This document shows positions 24,497 to 32,661 of a stretch of 64,000 nt of DNA, in pieces. Origin of the DNA: Bifidobacterium bifidum ATCC 29521 = JCM 1255 = DSM 20456 (lineage in GTDB: Bacteria > Actinomycetota > Actinomycetes > Actinomycetales > Bifidobacteriaceae); assembly GCF_001025135.1 (NCBI RefSeq), contig NZ_AP012323.1:1364001-1428000 (forward strand). Direction: 5' to 3'. Position numbers and translations under genes: made by a program. Every line of letters begins with the position of its first letter. Position 1 is the first letter of the stretch. The notes under the pieces are model-generated. The model did not search any database. It was not told the DNA's origin and saw only the letters and a list, made by a program, of their open reading frames with translations.

Positions 24497-25591
24497 CTAC
24501 TTGCTCACATTGAACTTGAACTCGACGATGTCGCCGTCCTGCATGACGTAGTCGCGTCCCTCCTGGCGGAGCTTGCCTTCCTCCTTGATCTTGACCATGG
24601 AGCCTTCGGCGGCCACGAAGTCGTCGTAGGAGACGATGTCGGCCTTGATGAAGCCCCTTTCAAAATCGGTGTGGATGACGCCGGCCGCCTGCGGGGCGGT
24701 CCAGCCCTTGTGGATTTGCCAGGCGCGCACCTCCTTGACTCCAGCGGTCAGGAAGGTCTGCAGGCCGAGGATGTCGAAGCCGACGCGGGCGAGCTGGTCG
24801 AGACCGGATTCGGACAGCCCGGCGTCCTCCAGCATCTCGCGGGCGTCCGCCTCGTCAAGGTCGGTCAGGTCGGATTCGAACTGGGCGTTGAGGAACACGG
24901 CCGGCGCCGGCGCCACGGATGCGGCGAGCTTGGCCTGCAACTCCTTGTTGGCGAGCTCGTTATCGTCCACGTTGAACACGTAGATGAACGGCTTGGCGGT
25001 CATCAGATGCAGGTCGTAGATGTCGTCCTTGTTGATCTTGCCTGCGGCGGCGGCATGGTCGATGGTCTCGCCGGCTTCAAGGATCTCCTTGGCCTTCTTG
25101 ACCGCGTCCATGTACGCCTGCTCGATCTTCTTGCCGCGCAGGTCCTTTTCGAGCTTCGGCAGCGCGTTCTCGATGGTCTGCATGTCGGCGAGGATCAGCT
25201 CGGTGTTGATCGTGTCGATGTCGTCGGCCGGATCCACCTTGCCGTTGACATGCACGATGTCGTCGTCCTCGAACGCGCGCACGACCTCGCAGATCGCGTC
25301 GGCCTCGCGGATGTTGGCCAGGAACTTGTTGCCCAGGCCTTCGCCTTCGGAGGCGCCCTTGACGATGCCGGCGATGTCGACGAAGGTGACGGTCGCGGGC
25401 ACGATCTTCTCGGTGTGCACCAGCTCGGCGAGCACGGGAAGGCGCTTGTCCGGCAGCGGAACGATGCCGGTGTTCGGCTCGATGGTGGCGAACGGGTAGT
25501 TTTCGGCGAGGACATTATTGCGCGTCAGCGCGTTGAACATGGTGGACTTGCCGACATTCGGCAGGCCAACGATTCCGATAGTTAGAGACAT
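24497..25591 (-). CDS. ychF: YchF/OLA1 ATPase of the Obg family, 364 aa
   Basis: Universally conserved P-loop NTPase that prefers ATP and binds ribosomes. G1 is GLPNVGKST at about residues 8-16 and G3 is DIAG in TFVDIAGIVKGASEG. The OLA1 insertion helices follow, and the C-terminal TGS-like domain ends VMQDGDIVEFKFNVSK. The start is placed at ATG 25591 because MSLTIGIVGLPNVGKS is the canonical beginning and gives the usual length; 51 extra in-frame codons upstream run into a repeat element and are not coding. The 159-bp inverted-repeat element lies 56 nt upstream. Confidence 0.97.
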   Translation of the reverse strand: MSLTIGIVGLPNVGKSTMFNALTRNNVLAENYPFATIEPNTGIVPLPDKRLPVLAELVHTEKIVPATVTFVDIAGIVKGASEGEGLGNKFLANIREADAICEVVRAFEDDDIVHVNGKVDPADDIDTINTELILADMQTIENALPKLEKDLRGKKIEQAYMDAVKKAKEILEAGETIDHAAAAGKINKDDIYDLHLMTAKPFIYVFNVDDNELANKELQAKLAASVAPAPAVFLNAQFESDLTDLDEADAREMLEDAGLSESGLDQLARVGFDILGLQTFLTAGVKEVRAWQIHKGWTAPQAAGVIHTDFERGFIKADIVSYDDFVAAEGSMVKIKEEGKLRQEGRDYVMQDGDIVEFKFNVSK

Positions 25592-25647
25592 AGTATCCAG
25601 TATTGGTGTCAAGGTGGACGTTGGCCGCGCCGATGACGCAATTCGTT

Positions 25648-25806
25648 GCAGCGAATCGTTCTCAATAACAAAAGTGCGAGTCTCACGCTCGGCAAAACGA
25701 ACATGAACACCGTATATTGCCCGGAATATAAGGGTTCTGGACAATGTGCGGTTGAGTGGTTTTGTTCGTTTTCCTCACACGTTTCTTATTGAGAACGATT
25801 CGCTGC
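25648..25806. repeat. 159-bp inverted-repeat element, copy 2
   Basis: Arms 25648-25680 and 25774-25806 are 33 nt each and match inverted at 30 of 33. They are nearly identical to the arms at 2604-2762, and the interior is again exactly 93 nt, with shared blocks AACGAACA, AACACC and CCCGGAAT. Its position mirrors copy 1: between two minus-strand genes, about 56 nt before the start of the downstream one. Confidence 0.85.
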
Positions 25807-25827
25807 GATTGGCAGACAGCAAAAACG

Positions 25828-27030
25828 TCACAGCTCGGCCGCGCCGATGCGCCGCACTGCCTCGCGCAGCAGCGATTCGTCCTTCAGCAGGCTGAGCCGC
25901 ACCCAATCCTTGCCGACGCGGCCGAAGCACGTGCCCGGCAGCCCGGCCACCTGCGCCACGTCAAGCAACGCGTCGGCGAAACGTTGCCCGCTCCACCCCT
26001 CAGGCGCCTTGAACCACACGTAGATACCGCCGGCGGAGTCGAACACGTCGAATCCGAGCGAGCGCAGTCCCCCGGCGACGATCTCGCGCCGCCCGGCATA
26101 CCGCCGGGCCAGTTCGTCGACGCACGACTGGTCGCTGTTCAGTGCCACGGCGCCGGCATCCTGGATCATTCCGGTGACCATCGAACCCATCTGATAATGG
26201 TATTGCTTGAGCCGTGCGACCACGTCCCGGTTTCCGGCGACGAACCCGGCCCTCCACCCGGCCATCGCGTACATCTTCGACAGTGAACCCACTTCAACGG
26301 ACACGTCGGACGCGCCCGGCACCGTCAACAAGCTGACCTGCTGGTCGCTCACGCCGAGTCCCGTGTATGCGAAGTCATGCACGATGAGGAAGCCGTACCG
26401 CTTGGCGAGCTCCACCGCGTGCTCGAAGAATGACGCCGGCGCCTGCGCGCCCGTGGGGTTGTTCAGATAGTTGAGTATCAGCATGCGCAGCCGGCGCCAC
26501 ACCGATTCGTCCACCGCGTCCAGGTCGGGTAGCCAGCCGAGTTCGGCGCGGGCGGGCAGCAGTATCTCCTCCGCCCCGTGCATGACGGACATGCAATGGT
26601 ACGACGGATAGTAGGGGTCGGCGAACGCGACGGCGTCACCGCGGTCGATCAGAATCGCGAACAGTCCGGCGAGCCCGTCGACCGCGCCTTCCACGGCGAA
26701 CAGCTGGGAACGCCAGTCCAGTTCGACACCATGCACGTTGCGGTACCAGTTCGCGGCGGCCTGCAGGAACGCCGGCTTACCATCGAATGGCGTGTATCGC
26801 GCGTTGAGCGGGTCGTCGACCGACGATTTGGCGACGTCGCGGATGAATTCGGCCGGGTATGCGTCGGGGTTGCCCTTCGCCAGATCGATCACGTCGGCGC
26901 CGGACGCCACGGCTGCGGCGACCTTCACGTCCATGTCGGCGAACACGTTCGGCGGGATGATCTGGGCGACCGGCGCGAACCGGGGCTCCCATACGCCATC
27001 GCGGGTGTCGTCGTCTTGTGCGGCGCTCAT
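25828..27030 (-). CDS. Class I/II PLP-dependent aminotransferase, 400 aa
   Basis: Fold-type I aminotransferase. The PLP-lysine motif is SLSKMYAMAGWRAGF near residue 250, with YLNNPTGA (about 192) and HDFAYTGL (about 222) supplying the conserved Asn and Asp/Tyr, and a C-terminal VRLSLLKDE with the carboxylate-binding Arg. It resembles the LL-diaminopimelate/alanine/aspartate aminotransferase group; exact substrate not decided. It is last in the minus-strand cluster metQ, E1 alpha, E1 beta, metN, metI, with a 181-nt gap containing a structured repeat, so it may be cotranscribed and act on methionine or a branched-chain amino acid. AAAGGAG stands upstream of the ATG. Confidence 0.9.
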   Translation of the reverse strand: MSAAQDDDTRDGVWEPRFAPVAQIIPPNVFADMDVKVAAAVASGADVIDLAKGNPDAYPAEFIRDVAKSSVDDPLNARYTPFDGKPAFLQAAANWYRNVHGVELDWRSQLFAVEGAVDGLAGLFAILIDRGDAVAFADPYYPSYHCMSVMHGAEEILLPARAELGWLPDLDAVDESVWRRLRMLILNYLNNPTGAQAPASFFEHAVELAKRYGFLIVHDFAYTGLGVSDQQVSLLTVPGASDVSVEVGSLSKMYAMAGWRAGFVAGNRDVVARLKQYHYQMGSMVTGMIQDAGAVALNSDQSCVDELARRYAGRREIVAGGLRSLGFDVFDSAGGIYVWFKAPEGWSGQRFADALLDVAQVAGLPGTCFGRVGKDWVRLSLLKDESLLREAVRRIGAAEL

Positions 27031-27093
27031 TGCGGTATTGCTCCTTTGGGATGGGGGTTATATAGGAACGGGAAAAGAGGGGACATGTGGCAA

Positions 27094-27195
27094 GGACCGC
27101 CCTCCGGCGTTACGCGCCATCTCCCGCCAGCGGGAGGTGGCATGCCGTCGCCCCGCTGGCGAAGGACTGTCGGCGCAGCCGACTTCGGGCGGTCC
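27094..27195. repeat. Multi-hairpin GC-rich repeat element
   Basis: GGACCGCCC (27094-27102) and GGGCGGTCC (27187-27195) close a region that holds three hairpins: CTCCCGCCAGCGGGAG, GTCGCCCCGCTGGCGA and GTCGGCGCAGCCGAC. The whole could fold as a multibranch structure. The left half matches the reverse complement of the element at 47361-47405. Confidence 0.75.
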
Positions 27196-27211
27196 GGGGA
27201 GGAAGCGAATC

Positions 27212-27892
27212 TCAGTGCTGCAGCCGCTTGGCGAGCAGGTTGCATATCAGCTGGCTGACGAACACGATGACGAGAATGATCAGTGTAGCCACCAGCGTCA
27301 CGTCGCTCTGGAACCGGTTGTAGCCGCGGATGATCGCGAGGTTACCCAAACCACCTCCACCGACCACGCCAGCCATGGCGGAGAAGGCGACCACGTTGAT
27401 GAACGACAGCGCCGACACTCGGATGATCGGCACGCGCCCTTCGCGCAGGTACACGCGCCATATGATGTCGAGCGTGCCCAGGCCGGATGCCTTGGCCGCT
27501 TCGACCAGGCCGGGGTCTATCTCCAGCAGCGCGTTCTCGACCTGCCGGGCGTAGAACGGCACAGTCGCGCCCACGATCGGCACGATCATCGCCTCGGTGC
27601 CGATGGAGGTGCCGACGATCACTCGCGTCACGCCGACCAGCAGGGCCATGAGGATGATGAACGGGATGGATCGCACGATGTTGACGATCTTGTCGAGGAT
27701 GTTGTAGACGATCACGTTCTGCGTGAGCCCGCCGCGTCTGGTAAGCAACAGCAGCAGACCGAGCACAAGGCCGATCGCGTATCCGATCACCGCGCCGACG
27801 ATCACCATGTACAGAGTCTCGTAGGTCGCGTCCCAGACCTCCGGCCAGATCATCGACACATTCGGCAGCCATGTCTCCAGCAGATCATTCAT
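27212..27892 (-). CDS. metI: Methionine ABC transporter permease, 226 aa
   Basis: Inner-membrane permease of the MetI type with five to six helices. The coupling-helix EAA loop, VEAAKASGLGTLDIIWRV, lies near residue 140 and contacts MetN. The stretch AFSAMAGVVGGGGLGNLAI is typical of MetI. It overlaps the metN end by 8 nt, showing translational coupling. With MetN and the lipoprotein MetQ it imports D/L-methionine; substrate assignment is by family. Confidence 0.95.
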   Translation of the reverse strand: MNDLLETWLPNVSMIWPEVWDATYETLYMVIVGAVIGYAIGLVLGLLLLLTRRGGLTQNVIVYNILDKIVNIVRSIPFIILMALLVGVTRVIVGTSIGTEAMIVPIVGATVPFYARQVENALLEIDPGLVEAAKASGLGTLDIIWRVYLREGRVPIIRVSALSFINVVAFSAMAGVVGGGGLGNLAIIRGYNRFQSDVTLVATLIILVIVFVSQLICNLLAKRLQH

Positions 27893-29027
27893 TGTCGTTC
27901 TCCTCCACCTCGTTCACATGCAGGTCGGCGAGCGGCGTCGCGCTCACCCCGACCGTCGGGAAATACGCGAGCGCCTTGCTGACCGCCTCGGCCGGACCAT
28001 CCAGACTGACCAGGATCATGCCGACCGGCGTGCCGTGAATCACGTCCACGTTGCCGAACATGATGTTGCCTCTCACGCCGAACCGTTCGCGTATGTCGGC
28101 CATCAGCGTCTCCTCCGCACCGGAGCCGACCGAGAACAGCAGATACACGCTGCCGCTCTCCCGCTCCTTGCTGAACAGCGGGTGCTCCTGGACGAGCGTG
28201 ATGCCCTTGTTCATGTTGCCGGACGTGTAGATGAACTCGCGGGTCAGTTCGTTGGACGGGTGGTCGAACACGTCGAGGATGGACCCGTCGTCGACGACCT
28301 TGCCGTGGCTCATGACCGCCAGGTCGGTGCAGATGTCCTTGACGACCTGCATCTGGTGGGTGATGAGCACGATGGTCAGGCCGAGCCGTGCATTGAGGTC
28401 CTTGAGCAGGGCGAGGATCGACCGGGTGGTGCGCGGGTCGAGCGCGCTGGTCGCCTCGTCGCACAGCAGCACCTCCGGGTCGCCGATCAGTGCACGCGCG
28501 ATGGCGACGCGCTGCTGCTGGCCACCGGAAAGCTGCCGCGGATACGCCTTGGCCTTGTCGGCGATACCGACGAGTTCCAGCAGATGCATGGCCTTCACGC
28601 GGGCGTCCTTGCGGGATACCTTCTCGTGGATGAGCGGCAGGGTGACATTGTCAAGCACGGTTCTGGATGGCATCAGGTTGAAGTGCTGGAAGATCATCGC
28701 AATCTTGCGGCGCAGCGGTAGCAGCCGGCCCTCGCCGAGCGTGCTGATGGTGGTTCCGTTGAAGGTCACGGTGCCGCTGGTCGGACGCTGCAGGACGTTC
28801 ATCGTGCGCACCAGCGTCGATTTTCCGGCGCCGGAGAAACCGATGATGCCGTATATGGAGCCCTTGTTGATGGTCAGGGACACGTCGTCGACGGCGCGGA
28901 AGCGGTTTTTGCCGCAGCCGAATTCGACGGTGACGTGGTCAAGCGAGATCAGAGGGGCGCCGGCGGCGACGGAATCCGAAGCCTCCGCCGCTGCGGCTGC
29001 GGTTGCGTTGACGGTTGCATCGCTCAC
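27885..29027 (-). CDS. metN: Methionine ABC transporter ATP-binding protein with NIL domain, 380 aa
   Basis: ATPase with Walker A GFSGAGKST near residue 63, signature LSGGQQQR, Walker B LLCDEATSALD and the H-loop ITHQM. The C-terminal 90 residues form the NIL (ACT-like) domain that binds methionine and inhibits transport when the internal pool is high. The first 22 residues are Ala-rich and variable. The start overlaps the stop of the E1 beta gene by 4 nt (ATGA), so the transporter ATPase and the dehydrogenase are translationally coupled. Confidence 0.95.
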   Translation of the reverse strand: MSDATVNATAAAAAEASDSVAAGAPLISLDHVTVEFGCGKNRFRAVDDVSLTINKGSIYGIIGFSGAGKSTLVRTMNVLQRPTSGTVTFNGTTISTLGEGRLLPLRRKIAMIFQHFNLMPSRTVLDNVTLPLIHEKVSRKDARVKAMHLLELVGIADKAKAYPRQLSGGQQQRVAIARALIGDPEVLLCDEATSALDPRTTRSILALLKDLNARLGLTIVLITHQMQVVKDICTDLAVMSHGKVVDDGSILDVFDHPSNELTREFIYTSGNMNKGITLVQEHPLFSKERESGSVYLLFSVGSGAEETLMADIRERFGVRGNIMFGNVDVIHGTPVGMILVSLDGPAEAVSKALAYFPTVGVSATPLADLHVNEVEENDNE

Positions 29028-30058
29028 GCGGCCTCACCCGCCCGACCCGCAGCACCATCCGCCCCATCGACGGCGGACTTGCCGGCCGCCGCGAGCACGG
29101 CGTCGAGGATCTCCTTCTCGCCGGACAGCACGAAGTCCTCCATCACCGGGCTGAACGGCAGCGGCGTGAACCGCGCGCCGACGCGCAGCACCGGCCCGCG
29201 CAGATAATCGAAATGGTTCTCGGCCACGCGCGCCGCGATCTCGCCGCCCACGCCGCCGATCTTGATGGCCTCGTGCGCGATGACCAGATGACCGGTCTTC
29301 TTCACCGACGCATAGATGGTCGGCATGTCGAGCGGCGTGATGGATCGCAGGTCGATGACCTCCACGCTCACGCCGTATTCGCGCCGTGCAACATCCGCGG
29401 CAGCGAGCGCCTTGGTGAGCATCAGACCGTAGGAGACCAGCGTCACGTCGGCGCCTTCGCGCACGACCTCCGCACGGCTCAGGTCGATGGGTGGCAGGTC
29501 CTCGGGCACGTCGCCCTTGACCGGGAACAGTCCCTTGTTCTCGAAGTAGATGACCGGGTTAGGATCCTTGATAGCCGCCTTGAGCAGCTGCTTGCCGTTG
29601 GCCGGCGTCGAGGGCACGACCACGCGGATGCCGGGGATGTTGGTGAACCACGTCTCCAGCGACTGGGAATGCTGGGCGGCGCCGTGCTTCATCAGGCCGT
29701 CGGGCGCGCGCAGCACCAGCGACATGGTGGCCTGTCCGCCGAACATGTAGTGCGCCTTGGCCATCTGGTTGAGCACCTCGTCCATGGCGATGCCGATGAA
29801 ATCCGCGAAATGCAGGTCGATGACCGGCTTGGCGCCGGCGATGGCCGCGCCGACGCCGGCGCCGACGAGCGCCGTCTCGGAGATCGGCGTGTCAAGCACG
29901 CGCTCGGGGAATTCGTCCTTCATGCCGGCGAACTGGCCGAAGATGCCGCCCTGCTTGGCGATGTCCTCGCCGTAGACGAACACACGTTCGTCGGCTCGCA
30001 TCTCTTCGAGCATGGCCTCGCGAGTCGCCTCGCCGAATGTGATGATTCGCTCACTCAT
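29024..30058 (-). CDS. Alpha-ketoacid dehydrogenase E1 component, beta subunit, 344 aa
   Basis: Transketolase-type beta subunit that pairs with E1 alpha to decarboxylate a 2-oxoacid (pyruvate, branched-chain or similar, or acetoin in AcoB). Features are ITFGEATREAMLEEM at the start, EDIAKQGGIFGQ, PISETALVGAGVGAA (the PPi/TPP-binding region) and VEVIDLRSITPLD near residue 230. The start overlaps the E1 alpha end by 8 nt. No E2 (lipoyl acyltransferase) or E3 gene is seen in the window, so the complex is incomplete here. Bifidobacteria generally lack pyruvate dehydrogenase, which makes this pair noteworthy. Confidence 0.92.
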   Translation of the reverse strand: MSERIITFGEATREAMLEEMRADERVFVYGEDIAKQGGIFGQFAGMKDEFPERVLDTPISETALVGAGVGAAIAGAKPVIDLHFADFIGIAMDEVLNQMAKAHYMFGGQATMSLVLRAPDGLMKHGAAQHSQSLETWFTNIPGIRVVVPSTPANGKQLLKAAIKDPNPVIYFENKGLFPVKGDVPEDLPPIDLSRAEVVREGADVTLVSYGLMLTKALAAADVARREYGVSVEVIDLRSITPLDMPTIYASVKKTGHLVIAHEAIKIGGVGGEIAARVAENHFDYLRGPVLRVGARFTPLPFSPVMEDFVLSGEKEILDAVLAAAGKSAVDGADGAAGRAGEAA

Positions 30059-31037
30059 ACAGGTTCACCTCACCGCTGAATACGTCGTCCAAGGCGTCCT
30101 CGGCCTTGGGGAATGGACTGTTTACCGCAAATTCCAGAGCCTGTGCGAACTCCTGGTCGAGCCGCTCCTCCGCGGCGTCGAGGTCGTCCTGCGTGACGAC
30201 GCCTTCGAGCAGGATCTTGCGCCGGAACCGGTCAATCGGGTCGTTGTAGAGTTTCCACTCCTCGACCTCCTCCTGGGAACGGTACTTCTGCGGGTCGGTG
30301 ATGAAGTGGCCGTCGCGCCGGTAGGTCTTGCATTCCAGGATGGAGGGGCCGTCGCCGCGGCGGGCGCGGTCGATGAGCTTGGCGGAGGCGTCTCGCACGG
30401 ATTCGACGTCGTTGCCGTCGACGGTGACACCGGGGATGCCGTATCCCTGAGCGCGTTCCGACAGGTAGTCCACGTTCTTGATGTCGTCGAAGCGGGTGGT
30501 GGATGCCCACGCGTTGTTCTCGCACACGTAGATGACCGGCAGTTTCCAGCTGGCGGCGAGGTTCACGGCCTCGTGGAAGGTGCCTCGGCTAGATGCGCCG
30601 TCGCCGAAGAAGCACACGGCCACGTCGCTGCCGTGCCGCTGCTTGATGGCGAGCGCCGCGCCGGTGGCGATGTTGAAGCCGCCGCCGACCACGCCGTTCG
30701 CGCCCAGCATGCCGACGCTGAAGTCTGCGAGATGCATGGAGCCGCCCTTGCCCTTGCAGTATCCGGTGGTGCGGCCGTAGAGCTCGGCGAGCGAACGGTC
30801 GACGCGGGCGCCTTTGGCGAGGGTGTGGCCGTGGCCGCGGTGGGTGCTGGTCACGTAATCGTGGTGGGTGAGGTTGCTGCATACGCCGGTGGCGACGGCC
30901 TCCTCGCCGATGTACAGGTGGGCGGGTCCGACGATCTCCTTGCCGATGTGCGCCTTGACGGTTTCCTCGAACCGGCGGATCTTGCGCATGGTGGTGTAGA
31001 GGTCAACGGCCTGCTGCGTGGTCAATGGTGTGCTCAT
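30051..31037 (-). CDS. Alpha-ketoacid (or acetoin) dehydrogenase E1 component, alpha subunit, 328 aa
   Basis: Thiamine-diphosphate enzyme alpha subunit. The TPP motif is split as FFGDGASSRGTFHEAVNLA (about 160) and YVCENNAW (about 190), the GDG...NN signature. SMHLADFSVGMLGANGVVGG near residue 120 is characteristic of the AcoA/PdhA group. The start at 31037 opens with MSTPLTTQQAVDLYTTMRKI, as usual for the family; the longer frame upstream has no support and the RBS is weak. It follows metQ by 378 nt that contain a nested hairpin and is coupled to the beta subunit gene downstream. Confidence 0.92.
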   Translation of the reverse strand: MSTPLTTQQAVDLYTTMRKIRRFEETVKAHIGKEIVGPAHLYIGEEAVATGVCSNLTHHDYVTSTHRGHGHTLAKGARVDRSLAELYGRTTGYCKGKGGSMHLADFSVGMLGANGVVGGGFNIATGAALAIKQRHGSDVAVCFFGDGASSRGTFHEAVNLAASWKLPVIYVCENNAWASTTRFDDIKNVDYLSERAQGYGIPGVTVDGNDVESVRDASAKLIDRARRGDGPSILECKTYRRDGHFITDPQKYRSQEEVEEWKLYNDPIDRFRRKILLEGVVTQDDLDAAEERLDQEFAQALEFAVNSPFPKAEDALDDVFSGEVNLYE

Positions 31038-31225
31038 GATGTGCGGGCTTTCGTATGTTCCTTGGTTTGTTTCCTGTTGGATGTGGGCGGCGCGTGGGCC
31101 CGTCCCGACTTGTGCCGGGCCTTGCACGGGAATCGTCGCGGCATGGCCGTCTCCTGCATGATCCGTCTGACGACCTGTGCGGCCGTCCTTCACGGATGCC
31201 ATGCCGGGCCATATGGCCGACCTGC

Positions 31226-31301
31226 CATGATGCCGGCCGGAGGGCCGCCGCGGCGCGGACCGTCCCCTTGGTCCGCGCCATCCCGTCCGGCTGGCATCAT
31301 G
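31226..31301. promoter_or_regulatory. Nested hairpin between metQ and the E1 genes
   Basis: Outer arms CATGATGCCGGCCGGA (31226-31241) and TCCGGCTGGCATCATG (31286-31301) match 15 of 16; the inner arms GGCGCGGACC (31252-31261) and GGTCCGCGCC (31270-31279) are perfect. It could be a terminator, attenuator or RNA processing site separating metQ from the downstream genes. The rest of 31038-31415 has no gene. Confidence 0.65.
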
Positions 31302-31415
31302 TCTTCTCGGCGAGCACTCCCCTTCAGCCGAGATGCGTCGACGTTCCCCGTTCGCGTCGCTTGTCGTGTGTGTTGTTATGTTGCGTGCTGCGGTTGCGGC
31401 GGCATTCGCCGCATG

Positions 31416-32237
31416 TCACCACAGCGGAATGACGGCCCCCTTGTACAGCTTGTCGATCAGTTTCTTGACGTCGTCGCTGCGGTAGGCGTCCACGATCTTC
31501 TTGTAGGTGGCGTTGTCCTTATCCTTGGCGCGGGAGACGATGATGTTGTAGTACGGCTTGGACTGCTCGTTGACCGGCTCGATGTAGATGGCGTCCGACT
31601 TGGGGTTGAGTCCCGCGTCGAGGGCCATGAACACGTTGATGACGCTGGCTCCGACGTCGGGCAGCGAACGGGCGGTCTGCGAGGCTTCCAGCTCGGTGAT
31701 CTTCAGGTTCTTCGGGTTGGACACGATGTCGTCCGGCGTGGGGTTCGCACCTTCCTTGTAGTCGAGCTTGATCAGGCCGGCGGACTGGAGCAGCAGCAGG
31801 CCGCGGGCCGCGTTGACGGAGTCGTTGGCGATGGTGACTTCGGAGCCTTCCGGAATGTCTTCGACCTTCTTGGCCTTGTCGGAGTACAGGCTGATCGGGT
31901 TGAGCACCGTCTCGCCGACTGCGGCGAGCACGTTGTCGTGCGTCTTGTTGAAGTCGTCCATGAGGATGTAGCCCTGGTAGGCGTTGAGGTCGATGTCTCC
32001 CTTGGCGAGCGCCTCGTTCGGCTGGATGTAGTCGGAGAACTTCACCAGTTCGACGTTGATGCCCTCCTTCTTCAGGTTCGGGATGACGACCTGATCCCAG
32101 ACCTCGTTGCTGTCGCCGACCACGCCGACCTTGACGGTGGTGCCGGAGTCTGCCGAGCTGCTGTTCCCGCACGCCGTCAGACCGCCGACAAGCGATGTGA
32201 CCGCCAATACCGTCGCAGCGATTCTCCTGATCTTCAT
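31416..32237 (-). CDS. metQ: Methionine-binding lipoprotein (NlpA family), 273 aa
   Basis: Secreted lipoprotein that binds methionine outside the cell and feeds MetI/MetN. The signal peptide is residues 1-22 with lipobox GLTAC before Cys23. The NlpA core contains TVKVGVVGDSNEVWDQV, VELVKFSDYIQPNEALAKGD and DVGASVINVFMALDAGL. Start 32237 has GGGGGAACGAAGAG upstream and gives a proper signal peptide; the open frame further upstream is not coding. It is the first gene of the cluster, divergent from the isoaspartyl peptidase gene. Confidence 0.95.
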   Translation of the reverse strand: MKIRRIAATVLAVTSLVGGLTACGNSSSADSGTTVKVGVVGDSNEVWDQVVIPNLKKEGINVELVKFSDYIQPNEALAKGDIDLNAYQGYILMDDFNKTHDNVLAAVGETVLNPISLYSDKAKKVEDIPEGSEVTIANDSVNAARGLLLLQSAGLIKLDYKEGANPTPDDIVSNPKNLKITELEASQTARSLPDVGASVINVFMALDAGLNPKSDAIYIEPVNEQSKPYYNIIVSRAKDKDNATYKKIVDAYRSDDVKKLIDKLYKGAVIPLW

Positions 32238-32661
32238 GTCTCTTCGTTCCCCCTGGTATCGTGTTTGGTTTGTGCCGTGTGTTTGGATGCTAAGATTGCT
32301 GATCGTGCACATTGATCTTGTGCGCCCGCTGCGTTCCGGCGGGATGCCGGCCGTTTTCGCGAACAATGTTCAGCGTAATGCGCGTTTTCACGCGGTTCTT
32401 GCGATTGCGTCGAACAGGGCTATCGCCGAAATCTATATGCCGCTATCATGCGCGTATGCCGCACGGCCGGCGAATGCGCGCCCGGGCGGCGCGGAGGCCA
32501 CCACCAGTCTCACATATTGAGACATAAAGCCGTCATCTCGTCGGATTCGCCGGCAAAAACCGCGCCGTAACCGAATCGCCTCGAATGGACCGGTCCCGGC
32601 GACGGTGGCATAATACACGCGGAAAACATCAGTCACGGCGAAACCGTGCAAGGGAGGGAAC
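32238..32661. promoter_or_regulatory. Divergent promoter region of metQ and the isoaspartyl peptidase gene
   Basis: 424 bp without a gene. It must contain the promoters of both neighbours. I looked for a SAM riboswitch for metQ and saw none of the known core elements. A possible -10 for the peptidase is TAATAC near 32610 without a convincing -35. Confidence 0.35.

Noticed and set aside
30012..32315. 767-codon plus-strand frame across the E1 and metQ genes
   Set aside because: It covers several well-supported minus-strand genes and shows no domain; a GC shadow.
32238..32661. SAM riboswitch upstream of metQ
   Set aside because: None of the conserved core sequences could be found on the minus strand; no support.
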